DNA from: Streptomyces sp. ICBB 8177
Lineage (GTDB): Bacteria > Actinomycetota > Actinomycetes > Streptomycetales > Streptomycetaceae
Assembly: GCF_003144095.1 (NCBI RefSeq)
Contig: NZ_NSKH01000018.1
Location: 2,537,202-2,601,201 of the forward strand
DNA length: 64,000 nt
Direction: 5' to 3'
The translations under genes and the position numbers were made by a program. Within the stretch, counting starts at the first letter, position 1. The number at the start of each line of letters is the position of its first letter. Positions 34,916 to 43,709 of the stretch are shown here, piece after piece. A model generated the notes under the pieces. It did no database searches. It was given only the letters and a program-made list of their open reading frames with translations, and was not told the origin of the DNA.

Positions 34916-36082
34916 ATGGACGTGCAGAAGAAGCTCGACGAGATCGTCGCGGCCGTCGAAGGCGCGCGCTCCATGCCGATGTCCGCCTCCTGCGTGGTCA
35001 ACCGCGCCGACCTGCTGGCCCAACTGGCCGAGGTCCGCGACGCGCTGCCCGACTCGCTCTCCCAGGCCCAGGCACTGCTGGGCGACCGCGACCAGATGGT
35101 GGCAGAGGCGCGCGCCGAGGCCGAACGGATCATCGAGTCCGCCCACCAGCACCGCGGCTCCCTGGTCTCCGACACCGAGATCGCCCGGCAGTCCCAGGAG
35201 GAGGCCGACCGCATCCTCGCCGAGGCCCGCCGCGAGGCCGAGGAGATCCGGGCCGAGGCCGACGAGTACGTCGACAGCAAGCTCGCCAACTTCGAGGTGG
35301 TCCTCACCAAGACTCTCGGTTCGGTCGACCGCGGCCGCGAGAAGCTGCTCGGCCGCGACCCGGGCGCCCCGCAGGACGAGGCGGACGACGAGGTGCCCGA
35401 GCGCAGCGCCGACCCGGAGGAGCTGCGCCGCCGCGCCGACACCTACGTGGACGCCAAGCTCGGCGCCTTCGAGGCGGTGCTCGCCAAGACGCTCGAGGCG
35501 GTCGGCCGGGGCCGCCAGAAGCTCACCGGCCACCGCCCGATCGACGACCTCGGCGCGCACCTGGCCGCCCAGGACGCGGCCGAGGGCGGCGCGGCCCACC
35601 AGAGCGACGCGGAGTACCTCGCCGGGCTCGCCGGAGCCCCGTTCGGCGGCGAGGACCAGGCGGCCCAGGCCACCCCGGTCGACCCCGGCGCCGGTTACGG
35701 CTACCCGGAGCAGCCCCAGCAGCCGTACGACCCGGCCGCGGAGTACCCGGCCGCGGCCGCCGCCCAGCCCGGCGCGGAGTACGGCTACCCGCAGGACGGC
35801 TGGGCCCAGCCGCAGCCCGGCTACGACGGCTACGGCTACCCGCAGCAGCCCCAGCAGCGGCCCGAGTACGGCACCGAGTACGCCGACCCGGCCGCGTACG
35901 GCTGGCAGGAACAGCCGCAGGGCTACGACCAGCCGCACGTACCGCACCAGCAGTCCCCGTACGAGCAGCAGGCGCACCAGCCCCACCAGGCACCGCAGCC
36001 GGCCGGGCTGGACGAGACGAGCTTCTTCGACACCGGCATGATCGACCTGGACCGGCTGCGGGAGCTGGAACAGGGCCGCTGA
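34916..36082 (+). CDS. DivIVA-like coiled-coil protein with Gly/Tyr/Pro/Gln tail
   Basis: The product is 388 residues. After a short helix, residues 30-145 form a long coiled coil (ALLGDRDQMVAEARAEAERI; EEADRILAEARREAEEIRAE). Two related 35-residue blocks follow: ADEYVDSKLANFEVVLTKTL (115 on) and ADTYVDAKLGAFEAVLAKTL (174 on), each ending in RGRxKL. Residues 230-370 are low-complexity, rich in Tyr, Gln, Pro and Gly. The C-terminus is a helical motif, MIDLDRLRELEQGR. Annotation tradition calls relatives cell division initiation proteins. The architecture resembles streptomycete polar scaffold proteins, but no function is established. A TAGAGT box lies upstream near 34847. Confidence 0.85.
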   Translation: MDVQKKLDEIVAAVEGARSMPMSASCVVNRADLLAQLAEVRDALPDSLSQAQALLGDRDQMVAEARAEAERIIESAHQHRGSLVSDTEIARQSQEEADRILAEARREAEEIRAEADEYVDSKLANFEVVLTKTLGSVDRGREKLLGRDPGAPQDEADDEVPERSADPEELRRRADTYVDAKLGAFEAVLAKTLEAVGRGRQKLTGHRPIDDLGAHLAAQDAAEGGAAHQSDAEYLAGLAGAPFGGEDQAAQATPVDPGAGYGYPEQPQQPYDPAAEYPAAAAAQPGAEYGYPQDGWAQPQPGYDGYGYPQQPQQRPEYGTEYADPAAYGWQEQPQGYDQPHVPHQQSPYEQQAHQPHQAPQPAGLDETSFFDTGMIDLDRLRELEQGR

Positions 36083-36114
36083 CCGGCCGGAGTCCGGGGC
36101 GGACGGGGGACGAG

Positions 36115-36143
36115 TTGGGTCTGCGACGCGCGTCCAGTATCCT
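36115..36143 (+). promoter_or_regulatory. Promoter of the DUF177-rpmF-rnc unit
   Basis: TTGGGT (36115-36120) and TATCCT (36138-36143) with a 17-bp spacer lie about 110 nt before the DUF177 gene. It is a good vegetative-type promoter for this ribosome-biogenesis operon. Confidence 0.6.
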
Positions 36144-36257
36144 GACACCTCCGGCCTGTGAACACGTGCCGGTTTTCGGCTGCCCGCTTTAACCCGGGCC
36201 CGCGCCGGACGGCACTCACCACGTCGTACGGCAAAGCACCAAGGAAAGCAGGAAGCC

Positions 36258-36887
36258 ATCAACGCCCGCCTCGACCATCGCGACCCGCTCGTGTTCGACA
36301 CGCGTGAGCTGGGTCGTCGTCCTGGCGCGATGAAGAAGGTCTCCCGCACGGCACCCGCACCGGCCGACCTCGGTCTCGCCGGGGTGATCGGAGTCCCGCA
36401 GGGGACGCCGGTCGAGCTCGACCTGCGGCTGGAGTCGGTCATGGAGGGTGTGCTCGTCACCGGCACCGCCCATGCGCCGGTCACGGGCGAGTGCGTAAGG
36501 TGTCTGGAGCCGATCGAGCGCGAGCTCGACACCGACTTCCAGGAGCTGTACTCCTACCCCGACGCCGGTGAGCGGTTCGGCGGCGAGTCCGCCGAGGCCG
36601 ACGGTGACGACGAGGAGGAGACGCTCTTCGTCGAGGACGACCTGTTCGACCTCGAACCCGTGCTGCGTGACGCGGTGGTGCTCGCACTGCCGTTGCAGCC
36701 GGTGTGCCGGGAGGACTGCCCGGGTCTGTGCTCCGAGTGCGGAGCGCGGCTCGCGGACGACCCCGACCACCACCACGACGTCGCCGACATCCGTTGGGCG
36801 GCACTGCAGGGACTCGCCGACACCCTCCAGGACGGCGAGAAGGACAACGCACCCCGCGCGAGCGGGGACGACCCACAGGAGAAGTAG
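36258..36887 (+). CDS. DUF177 (YceD) family protein, probable AUC start
   Basis: The body LVFDTRELGRRPGAMKKVSR, GVIGVPQGTPVELDLRLESV, GECVRCLEPIERELDTDFQE and the cysteine-rich CREDCPGLCSECG is DUF177, always next to rpmF and linked to large-subunit rRNA maturation. The first ordinary start is GTG at 36291, which has no Shine-Dalgarno. Eleven codons upstream, ATC at 36258 lies just after AGGAAG and gives xNARLDHRDPLV, the N-terminus I recall in orthologues. I therefore mark the AUC start (209 residues). The shorter form has 198. rpmF starts 3 nt after the stop. Confidence 0.85.
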   Translation: MNARLDHRDPLVFDTRELGRRPGAMKKVSRTAPAPADLGLAGVIGVPQGTPVELDLRLESVMEGVLVTGTAHAPVTGECVRCLEPIERELDTDFQELYSYPDAGERFGGESAEADGDDEEETLFVEDDLFDLEPVLRDAVVLALPLQPVCREDCPGLCSECGARLADDPDHHHDVADIRWAALQGLADTLQDGEKDNAPRASGDDPQEK

Positions 36888-36889
36888 CC

Positions 36890-37063
36890 GTGGCTGTTCC
36901 GAAGCGGAAGATGTCGCGCAGCAACACGCGCCACCGCCGTTCGCAGTGGAAGGCTGCGCCCGTGAGCCTGGTGGCGTGCGAGCGCTGCCACGAGCCGAAG
37001 CTCCAGCACATCGCGTGCCCGAGCTGCGGCACCTACAACAAGCGTCAGGTGCTTGAGGTCTGA
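36890..37063 (+). CDS. rpmF: 50S ribosomal protein L32
   Basis: The product is 57 residues with a GTG start. [20 protein letters not shown] is the L32 signature, and a zinc ribbon follows (CERCHEP, then CPSCG). It is therefore the zinc-containing form. It is spaced 3 nt from DUF177 and 19 nt from rnc, in one operon. Confidence 0.97.
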   Translation: MAVPKRKMSRSNTRHRRSQWKAAPVSLVACERCHEPKLQHIACPSCGTYNKRQVLEV

Positions 37064-37082
37064 TCGGCGGGTGACAGGCTCC

Positions 37083-37892
37083 ATGTCAGACGCCACGTCG
37101 TCGGCAGACGCCGGTAAGGCAGCCTCGTCCCACACGCTCCTGGAAGGGCGGCTCGGGTACACACTCGAACCCGCCCTTCTGGTGCGTGCGCTGACCCACC
37201 GCTCGTTCGCGTACGAGAACGGCGGGCTGCCGACCAACGAACGGCTGGAGTTCCTCGGGGACTCCGTGCTCGGTCTGGTGGTCACCGACACGCTCTACCG
37301 CGCCCACCCCGACCTGCCCGAAGGCCAGCTGGCCAAGCTGCGGGCCGCGGTGGTCAACTCGCGTGCCCTCGCCGAGGTCGCCCGCGGTCTCGAACTGGGC
37401 AGCTTCGTCCGCCTGGGCAGGGGCGAGGAGGGCACCGGCGGACGCAACAAGGCGTCGATCCTCGCCGACACCCTCGAAGCGGTCATCGGCGCGGTCTACC
37501 TCGACCAGGGCCTGGACGCCGCCTCCGAACTGGTGCACCGGCTGTTCGACCCCCTGATCGAGAAGTCCTCCAACCTCGGTGCGGGGCTGGACTGGAAGAC
37601 CAGCCTCCAGGAACTCACCGCGACCGAAGGGCTCGGTGTGCCCGAGTACCTGGTCACCGAGGCGGGCCCGGACCACGAGAAGACCTTCACGGCTGCCGCC
37701 CGCGTCGGTGGTGTCACGTACGGCACCGGCACCGGCCGCAGCAAGAAGGAAGCCGAGCAGCAGGCCGCCGAGTCCGCCTGGCGGGAGATCCGCGCCAAGC
37801 AGGAGGAGACGGCCAGGCAGGCCGCGGCGGCGCAGTCCGCGCAGGCCGGCGCCGCCGAGCCCGCCGGCACCGCGGAGACCGCGGCGCAGTAA
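37083..37892 (+). CDS. rnc: Ribonuclease III
   Basis: The product is 269 residues from ATG at 37083; GTG at 37071 is possible. Catalytic domain with [14 protein letters not shown] and the signature [16 protein letters not shown] (about 53-68), [20 protein letters not shown], then a double-stranded RNA-binding domain ([37 protein letters not shown]). A disordered Ala/Gln tail ends it. It matures rRNA and, in S. coelicolor (AbsB), globally affects antibiotic production. A terminator follows. Confidence 0.96.
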   Translation: MSDATSSADAGKAASSHTLLEGRLGYTLEPALLVRALTHRSFAYENGGLPTNERLEFLGDSVLGLVVTDTLYRAHPDLPEGQLAKLRAAVVNSRALAEVARGLELGSFVRLGRGEEGTGGRNKASILADTLEAVIGAVYLDQGLDAASELVHRLFDPLIEKSSNLGAGLDWKTSLQELTATEGLGVPEYLVTEAGPDHEKTFTAAARVGGVTYGTGTGRSKKEAEQQAAESAWREIRAKQEETARQAAAAQSAQAGAAEPAGTAETAAQ

Positions 37893-37946
37893 CGGCCCGG
37901 CGCGGGCGTTCGCTCCCGCCGGCTCCCGTCCGCATCCGTACGGCAC

Positions 37947-37980
37947 CGGGCCCGCCCCCCACGCGCTGGGGGCGGGCCCG
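37947..37980 (+). terminator. Terminator between rnc and mutM
   Basis: A perfect 13-bp stem (37947-37959 with 37968-37980) with an 8-nt loop. Confidence 0.8.
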
Positions 37981-38007
37981 AGCCGGATCACCGTCCCGAG
38001 GAAGGTC

Positions 38008-38880
38008 ATGCCGGAGCTGCCCGAGGTCGAGGTGGTCCGCCGCGGTCTGGCCCGCTGGGTCAGCGGCCGCACCGTCGCCGACGTCGAGGTCCGGCACGCC
38101 CGCGCGGTGCGCCGGCACACCGAGGGCGCCGAGGACTTCGCGGCCCGGCTGCGCGGCGCGGTGGTCGGCGACGCGCACCGCCGCGGCAAGTACCTGTGGC
38201 TGCCGCTGGACGACGGCGGCTCGCTGCTCGGCCACCTCGGCATGAGCGGCCAGCTCCTCGTCCAGCCGCCGTCCGCGCCCGACGAGAAGCACCTGCGCGT
38301 CCGGCTGCGCTTCGCCGACGACGTCGCCACCGAACTGCGCTTCGTCGACCAGCGCACCTTCGGCGGCCTTTCGGTGCACCCCCGCGTTCCGGACGGCCCG
38401 GACGCCGCGCTCGGCCTGCCGCTGCCGCTCGCCCACATCGCGCCGGACCCGATGGAGGCCGCGTTCGACGAGGACGCCTTCCACGACGCGCTGCGCCGCC
38501 GCCGCACCACGATCAAGCGCGCCCTGCTCGACCAGTCGCTGATCAGCGGCGTCGGCAACATCTACGCCGACGAGGCGCTGTGGCGGGCCCGCCTGCACTA
38601 CGACCGCCCCACCGCGAGCCTGACCCGGCCGCGCACCGCCGAACTCGTCGGCCACATCCGTGACGTCATGACCGCCGCCCTCGACGTGGGCGGCACCAGC
38701 TTCGACAGCCTCTACGTCAACGTCAACGGCGAGTCCGGCTACTTCGACCGCTCGCTGGACGCCTACGGACGCGAGGACGAGCCCTGCCGCCGCTGCGGCA
38801 CGCCGATCCGCCGCCGGCCGTGGATGAACCGCTCCAGCTACTTCTGCCCGCGCTGTCAGCGCCCGCCGCGCGCGTCGTAG
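38008..38880 (+). CDS. mutM: Formamidopyrimidine-DNA glycosylase
   Basis: The product is 290 residues. It begins [18 protein letters not shown]: after Met removal, Pro is the Schiff-base nucleophile and Glu the acid. [10 protein letters not shown] carries the conserved lysine. [20 protein letters not shown] is the helix-two-turn-helix, and the C-terminal zinc finger has CRRCGTP and CPRCQRP. It removes 8-oxoguanine. Its last 25 bp overlap the convergent HxlR gene. Confidence 0.96.
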   Translation: MPELPEVEVVRRGLARWVSGRTVADVEVRHARAVRRHTEGAEDFAARLRGAVVGDAHRRGKYLWLPLDDGGSLLGHLGMSGQLLVQPPSAPDEKHLRVRLRFADDVATELRFVDQRTFGGLSVHPRVPDGPDAALGLPLPLAHIAPDPMEAAFDEDAFHDALRRRRTTIKRALLDQSLISGVGNIYADEALWRARLHYDRPTASLTRPRTAELVGHIRDVMTAALDVGGTSFDSLYVNVNGESGYFDRSLDAYGREDEPCRRCGTPIRRRPWMNRSSYFCPRCQRPPRAS

Positions 38881-39329
38881 GCCTCACGCGCCGCCAGCAC
38901 CTCGGGCATCCGCCCCTCCACCAGGTCGAACAGCTCCCGCAGCCGCCGCACCACGTCATGCCCCAGCGGGGTCAGGCAGTAGTCGACACGAGGCGGGTTG
39001 GTCCCCTGCGACCTGCGGTTGACCAGGCCGTCGCGCTCCAGCGCGTGCAGCGTCTGGGACAGCATCTTCTCGCTCACGCCGTCCACCCGGCGCCGCAGCT
39101 CGTTGAAGCGCACCGTGCTGTCGCTGATCGCGGTCAGGGTGAGGCTTCCCCAGCGCCCGGTGACGTGCTCCAGCGTCTGGCGGGAGGGGCAGTGGCGGGC
39201 GAAGACGTCGTACGGCGAGCAGGGCTCCTCGGTGCGGGCGGCTTCCCGGCCGGAGGCCTCCCGGCTGGGGGCCTTCGGACCGGGGGCTGCCGGGGTGTGC
39301 GCCTTCGGGGTGGGGGCGGTCGCGTCCAT
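38856..39329 (-). CDS. HxlR-family transcriptional regulator
   Basis: The product is 157 residues from ATG at 39329. A Pro/Ala/Glu-rich leader of about 45 residues precedes the HxlR winged helix: [57 protein letters not shown] and [19 protein letters not shown]. Cys48 is in the position where oxidation-sensing HxlR proteins carry a reactive cysteine. It is divergent from a flavodoxin-fold gene, its likely target, and overlaps the mutM end. Confidence 0.9.
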   Translation of the reverse strand: MDATAPTPKAHTPAAPGPKAPSREASGREAARTEEPCSPYDVFARHCPSRQTLEHVTGRWGSLTLTAISDSTVRFNELRRRVDGVSEKMLSQTLHALERDGLVNRRSQGTNPPRVDYCLTPLGHDVVRRLRELFDLVEGRMPEVLAAREAYDARGGR

Positions 39330-39368
39330 GGCTCCAGCGTACTCCGACGCAGCGCTAACTAATGGGTT

Positions 39369-39389
39369 GCGCTTTCTTTTGGAAAGTGC
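39369..39389. promoter_or_regulatory. Candidate HxlR operator
   Basis: GCGCTTTC-TTTTG-GAAAGTGC is an inverted repeat with 7 of 8 arm positions matching, in the AT-richer middle of the 135-bp divergent spacer (39330-39464). TAACTAATGGG lies just to its left. The arrangement suits joint control of both genes. Confidence 0.5.
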
Positions 39390-39464
39390 TCTGATGTGGG
39401 AGCGGCGCCGCCAGGCCGTGCGCCGCGAGCATCCCGCCGTCCCGCCGCCTTCCGAGGAGCACCC

Positions 39465-40076
39465 GTGACCACCCCTGCCCCCGCCCCCGTCAACGCCGCC
39501 ACCCCCGTCGTCGCCATCGCCTACCACTCCGGCTTCGGCCACACCGCCGTCCTCGCCGAGGCGGTCCGCGACGGCGCCGTCGCCGAGGGCGCCACCGTCC
39601 ACCTCGTGAACGTCGACGGCATCACCGACGAGGGCTGGGCGCTGCTGGACGCGGCCGACGCCATCGTCTTCGGATCGCCGACCTACATGGGCACCGCCTC
39701 CGGCGCCTTCCACGCCTTCGCCGAGGCCACCTCCAAGCGCTGGGCCTCGCGGGCCTGGCAGGACAAGCTGGCAGCGGGCTTCACCAACTCCGGTTCCAAG
39801 AGCGGCGACAAGCTGCACACCCTCCAGTTCTTCACCGTGCTGGCCGCACAGCACGGCATGCACTGGGTGAGCCTGGGCCTGCTCCCCGGCTGGAACGCCT
39901 CCACCGCCTCCGAGAACGACCTCAACCGCCTGGGCTTCTTCCTCGGCGCGGGTGCCCAGACCAACAGCGACGAGGGCCCGGAGGGCGTGCACAAGGCGGA
40001 CGTCGCCACCGCCGAACACCTCGGCCGCCGCGTCGCCCTGACCGCGAAGCGCTACGCCCCGGCCGCGGCGGCCTGA
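39465..40076 (+). CDS. Flavodoxin-fold NAD(P)H-dependent oxidoreductase (WrbA-like)
   Basis: The product is 203 residues from GTG, preceded by GAGGAGC. VAIAYHSGFGHTAVLAEAV is the FMN phosphate loop, followed by ADAIVFGSPTYMGTASGAFH, KLAAGFTNSGSKSGDKLHT and a C-terminal helix. The family reduces quinones or other acceptors with FMN. Divergent HxlR regulators typically induce such enzymes under electrophile or oxidant stress, so that role is the likely one here. Confidence 0.88.
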   Translation: MTTPAPAPVNAATPVVAIAYHSGFGHTAVLAEAVRDGAVAEGATVHLVNVDGITDEGWALLDAADAIVFGSPTYMGTASGAFHAFAEATSKRWASRAWQDKLAAGFTNSGSKSGDKLHTLQFFTVLAAQHGMHWVSLGLLPGWNASTASENDLNRLGFFLGAGAQTNSDEGPEGVHKADVATAEHLGRRVALTAKRYAPAAAA

Positions 40077-40216
40077 CGGCGGTCCGTCGCGGGGGTCCCG
40101 GCGGCTCGGCGACGGCCTCGGCGGTTTGCCGAAACGGCAACTCCGGTCGCCTTCCCGGGCCGCCGCGCCGCATGATCAAGGCGTTTCACGGCCACCCGGG
40201 AGCCCAAGGAGAAGCC

Positions 40217-41224
40217 ATGCCCCGACCCGCCCCGCCCGCGCACCCGCGCCCGCACCACCGCACCGTCGACGCGCCCGCCGGACGCCTGCACCTGGTCGAG
40301 CAGGGCACCGGGCCGCTGGTCCTGCTCGTCCACGGCTTCCCCGAGACCTGGTACTCCTGGCGCCACCAGCTCCCGGCCCTCGCCGCGGCGGGCTACCGCG
40401 CGGTGGCGCTCGACGTGCGCGGTTACGGACGTTCCTCCAAGCCGTCCGCGATCGAGGAGTACCGGATGCGGGCCCTGGTGGCGGACAACGTCGCCGTCGT
40501 GCGCGCGCTGGGCGAGGAGACAGCGGTGATCGTCGGGCACGACTGGGGCTCGAACATCGCGGCCGTCTCCGCCCTGCTCCACCCGGAGGTCTTCCGCGCG
40601 GTGGGGCTGCTCAGCGTCCCGTACACCCCGCCCGGCGGCCCCCGCCCCAGCGACGTCTTCGCGCGGATGGGCGGGGACCAGGAGTTCTACGTCTCCTACT
40701 TCCAGGAGCCGGGGCGCGCGGAGGCCGAGATCGAGCCCGACGTCCGGGGCTGGCTCGCGGGCTTCTACGCGGCGCTGTCCGGCGACACCATGCCGGGCCC
40801 GCAGGAGCCCGACCCGCACTTCGTCAGCGCCGGAGCGACCCTGCGCGACCGGTTCCCCGCGGACCGGCTCCCCTCGTGGCTCACCGAAGCCGAACTCGAC
40901 CACTGCGCCGGGGAGTTCGAACGCACCGGCCTGACCGGGGCACTCAACCGCTACCGGAACATGGACCGCGACTGGGAGGACCTGGCCGGCCTCGACGGCG
41001 CCCCGCTCACCCAGCCGTCCCTGTTCGTCGGCGGTGCCCTCGACGCCTCCACCGTCTGGATGGCCGACGCGCTCGACGCCTACCCCGCCACCCTCCCCGC
41101 CCTGGTCTCCTCCCACATCCTGGACGGTTGCGGCCACTGGCTCCAGCAGGAACGCCCCGAGGAGCTCAACCGGCTCCTGACCTCCTGGCTCGCGGCGGTG
41201 TTCCGGCCCATGCCCCGGCGGTAG
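40217..41224 (+). CDS. Alpha/beta hydrolase, epoxide hydrolase-like
   Basis: The product is 335 residues. I chose ATG at 40217, behind AAGGAGAAGCC, over the upstream in-frame ATG. The oxyanion motif HGFPETWYSWRHQ, DVRGYGRSSKP and the nucleophile elbow GHDWGSNIA (Asp nucleophile) are those of epoxide hydrolases and haloalkane dehalogenases. The HGxP motif and tyrosines in the cap favour epoxide hydrolase. The catalytic His is in DGCGHWLQQERP. The substrate is unknown. Confidence 0.88.
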   Translation: MPRPAPPAHPRPHHRTVDAPAGRLHLVEQGTGPLVLLVHGFPETWYSWRHQLPALAAAGYRAVALDVRGYGRSSKPSAIEEYRMRALVADNVAVVRALGEETAVIVGHDWGSNIAAVSALLHPEVFRAVGLLSVPYTPPGGPRPSDVFARMGGDQEFYVSYFQEPGRAEAEIEPDVRGWLAGFYAALSGDTMPGPQEPDPHFVSAGATLRDRFPADRLPSWLTEAELDHCAGEFERTGLTGALNRYRNMDRDWEDLAGLDGAPLTQPSLFVGGALDASTVWMADALDAYPATLPALVSSHILDGCGHWLQQERPEELNRLLTSWLAAVFRPMPRR

Positions 41225-41307
41225 CGGGAGCGGAAGCGGCGGCGGAGGCCGGCACCGGCGGGACCGGCCCGGCGCGCCCGGCCCGGCGCGCGCCCGCCGA
41301 GGCCGGC

Positions 41308-42216
41308 TCAGAAGCCGAAGTCCTGGGTCCACCAAGGGCCGTCGGGGCCGTAGTACACGCCGATCCCGATGGAGTGGTAGTCGCAGCTGAGGATGTTGGC
41401 GCGGTGGCCCGGGCTCTGCATCCAGGCGGCCATGACCGCCTGGGCGTCGGCCTGGCCGCGGGCTATGTTCTCGCCGGCGAGGTTGCCGATCCCCAGCGTC
41501 TTCGCCCGGTCCCAGGGGGACTTGCCGTCCGGGTCGGTGTGGTCGAAGAACCCCCGGGTGCCCATCTCGGTGCTGAAGTCCTGCGCCAGCGCGGTCAGCT
41601 TGGCATCGGTGGCCAGCGGTTGGCACCCCGCCTTCGCCCGCGCCTGGTTGACCAGGGCCAGCACCTCGCCCGCCGCCACCGCGGACGCGCTCTGCGCGCT
41701 GGGCGTCGCCGTGGCGACCGGGGTGGCCGGACCCGACGCCGGCCCCGAGGAGGTCGCGCCGCCACTCGCGGTACCGGCGCCGGAACCGGACGGCGGCACG
41801 GTGACCGTCGGGCCCGGCCGGGTCGCCGTGCGGCCCGGGGTCGCGGTCGGCGAGACCGCGGGCGCGGGCACCGCGCCGCCGGTGGAAGAGCCGCCCCGGG
41901 TCTGTCCGCCGGGCGCGGTCGGGCCGCCGCCCGCGGTGGAGCCGCCGGAGTCCGGGCCGCCCAGCAGCGAGGTGGGCGTGCCGTCCGCCTGGGTGAGCCC
42001 GCCCGGCGCGTCGTCACCGCCTCCGAGGACGCGACCACCGCCCGGCAGGCCCGAGGGCGTCGGCAGCAGTCCGGTGGCCACCGCCACGGCCCCCACCGCC
42101 ACTGCCGCGGAGGCGCCCAACAGGCCGGTGCGCGCCGGGTGTTGCCGACGCCGGTGACCGGCGGGGCCGCGCGGGGCGGCGGCCGGGGCGGGCGGATCGA
42201 GTCGGTGGCGGCCCAT
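41308..42216 (-). CDS. Secreted or membrane-anchored CAP-domain protein
   Basis: The product is 302 residues from ATG at 42216; an in-frame GTG lies 15 nt upstream. An Arg-rich N-terminus and one hydrophobic helix ([20 protein letters not shown], about 31-50) direct export. A Gly/Ser/Thr/Pro-rich linker of about 125 residues follows. The C-terminal 125 residues are a CAP/SCP domain: [68 protein letters not shown] and [14 protein letters not shown]. His and Glu residues of the CAP cavity are kept. Extracellular role unknown. Confidence 0.9.
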   Translation of the reverse strand: MGRHRLDPPAPAAAPRGPAGHRRRQHPARTGLLGASAAVAVGAVAVATGLLPTPSGLPGGGRVLGGGDDAPGGLTQADGTPTSLLGGPDSGGSTAGGGPTAPGGQTRGGSSTGGAVPAPAVSPTATPGRTATRPGPTVTVPPSGSGAGTASGGATSSGPASGPATPVATATPSAQSASAVAAGEVLALVNQARAKAGCQPLATDAKLTALAQDFSTEMGTRGFFDHTDPDGKSPWDRAKTLGIGNLAGENIARGQADAQAVMAAWMQSPGHRANILSCDYHSIGIGVYYGPDGPWWTQDFGF

Positions 42217-42350
42217 GCGCACGGCCCTCACTTCCGGGTGTCGGCTTCCCGCAATCACCCGAACGGGTGAACGCAGTTGCGGCGCGACTGTACCGAACCG
42301 GCGCCGTGACGGGAGTGAGGCGTGCGCAATTGACGGGATACGGTGGCCTC

Positions 42351-42677
42351 ATGAACGGCTCCGCCCACACAGGTCACCAGGATGACCCGGACACCTCCGG
42401 CAGGCCCGTACGGCTGACCGCCTGGGTGCGCGGGCGGGTGCAGGGCGTCGGCTTCCGCTGGTGGACGCGCGCCCGCGCCCTGGAGATCGGCGGCCTCACC
42501 GGCTACGCGTCCAACCTCCACGACGGCCGTGTCCAGGTGGTCGCCGAGGGCCCGCGCGACGCCTGCGACCGCTTGCTGGCCTCGCTGCGCGAGGGGGCCA
42601 CCCCCGGCAGGGTGGACGGCGTGACGGAGATGTGGGGCGCGCCAGGCGGCGGGTACGTGGGGTTCACCGAACGCTGA
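42351..42677 (+). CDS. acyP: Acylphosphatase
   Basis: The product is 108 residues from ATG at 42351. [20 protein letters not shown] holds the catalytic arginine, and [20 protein letters not shown] the catalytic asparagine. It hydrolyses acyl phosphates. The stop codon lies inside the first unit of a tandem repeat. Confidence 0.93.
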   Translation: MNGSAHTGHQDDPDTSGRPVRLTAWVRGRVQGVGFRWWTRARALEIGGLTGYASNLHDGRVQVVAEGPRDACDRLLASLREGATPGRVDGVTEMWGAPGGGYVGFTER

Positions 42678-42755
42678 ACGGCGGCGGGCCGGCGGGACGC
42701 GCTGAACGGTCGCGTCGCGCGGGCGGGACGCGCTGAACGGCGGCGGGCCGGCGGG
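42672..42755 (+). repeat. Three-unit degenerate tandem repeat at the end of acyP
   Basis: Units begin CGCTGAACGG at 42672, 42700 and 42731. The first and third share 25 identical bases (42672-42696 and 42731-42755); the middle unit is diverged. The first copy includes the acyP stop codon. Confidence 0.75.
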
Positions 42756-42777
42756 GAAGGGCTCGCGCCCCGCGCCC

Positions 42778-42795
42778 TACGTCATCCATGACGTA
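42778..42795. promoter_or_regulatory. Perfect palindrome TACGTCAT-CC-ATGACGTA
   Basis: Eight-bp arms around a 2-bp centre are followed at once by a half-site-like ACGACGT (42799-42805). Size and symmetry resemble a TetR- or GntR-type operator, but no adjacent regulator gene exists. The nearest genes are acyP (upstream) and the small ORF at 43172. Confidence 0.45.
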
Positions 42796-43171
42796 TCCAC
42801 GACGTGGGGGTCCCGCCCGCGTGAGGGGCGCGCGGGCGGCGCGACCAGCCGGGAAGGGTGCCGGTGACAGCTTCCTGCGGAACCTTGCCAAACGGCTCCC
42901 GCCGTGCCAGGCTGCGGCAGCAAGGATGATCTCCGAGCCCCCGCGGGTGCCTCCGCGGCGCGTCGCGCGCCGCGTGTCGTGACGGCACGCCGGACGAGTG
43001 GGGCGTGATCGTGTTGACCGTCAAACCATTTGGTGAGACGCTGGAAGCCCCGCGCACCTTAGCTGTTCGGTCGTCTGACAAGCAACGGCAGCGGCGAAAA
43101 CGGCGGGTGCGGCAGCCCCCTCACGACCCACACCGCACAGGTCGGTCACTCAGCGTGGAGGACCATCCATC
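42796..43171. other. Non-coding spacer before the small coiled-coil gene
   Basis: About 375 bp without a convincing gene. TTGACCGTCAAACCATTTGG (43016 on) contains a -35-like TTGACC and a small ACCA/TGGT dyad. Both are weak indications of the promoter for the 66-residue gene. Confidence 0.35.
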
Positions 43172-43372
43172 ATGGCAAAGGCGCTTCTCGGTTACGTCGG
43201 CGGCCCCGACCCGCGACTCCTCGCCGAGATGCGACGGCTTCAGCAGCGCGTTCAGGACCTGGAGTCCGAGCTCGTCCGGATCCAGGCCGAGAACGAAGCG
43301 CTGGTCTCGTCGCGCGAAGAGTCGCTGCTCGACAGCATTGACGTATCCCAGGCGGAGCCTGCTCTCGCTTGA
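43172..43372 (+). CDS. Small coiled-coil protein
   Basis: The product is 66 residues with GGAGG upstream of ATG. MAKALLGYVGGPDPRLLAEM leads into a heptad-rich helix (LLAEMRRLQQRVQDLESELV, RIQAENEALVSS), then a short acidic tail. It probably forms a dimeric coiled coil in the cytoplasm. I recall short relatives in other streptomycetes but no named function. It has its own terminator, so it is transcribed separately from smc. Confidence 0.75.
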   Translation: MAKALLGYVGGPDPRLLAEMRRLQQRVQDLESELVRIQAENEALVSSREESLLDSIDVSQAEPALA

Positions 43373-43429
43373 TCCGGTCCACGCCCCTCGGGCCGGATCA
43401 ACCACGTCAGCACCGCAGATGATTCTGCA

Positions 43430-43451
43430 AAGGGACGCTTCGGCGTCCCTT
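43430..43451 (+). terminator. Terminator of the small coiled-coil gene
   Basis: AAGGGACGC-TTCG-GCGTCCCTT, a 9-bp perfect stem capped by a TTCG tetraloop. The rest of the 43373-43709 spacer shows only a TAGAGT -10-like box near 43669 ahead of smc. Confidence 0.9.
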
Positions 43452-43709
43452 CGTCGTTTCCGGGACGCCCCGCTCGCCGTCCGCCGTCTCCATGACTTCC
43501 GTGCCCGGCGTCCACGCACGCCTCGCGGCGTGGCCGCGCCCGCTGAGTGACACCCCCGTCGCTCGCCCCCGTTTCACCGGCGGTCACCGGGTCTTCGCCG
43601 ACCCGTCCGCCGCCTTCTACCGTCTGATGTGCCCTGCGCCCTCCCCGGCGAAACCGTGGCCGAACTGTAGAGTCCGACTGCCCGGCAACCCGGAGGAGGA
43701 GAGGTCGGC

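Noticed and set aside
42782-43081. 99-residue minus-strand ORF in the acyP-smc spacer
   Set aside because: Composition is not gene-like, there is no good ribosome binding site, and it begins or ends within the palindrome region.
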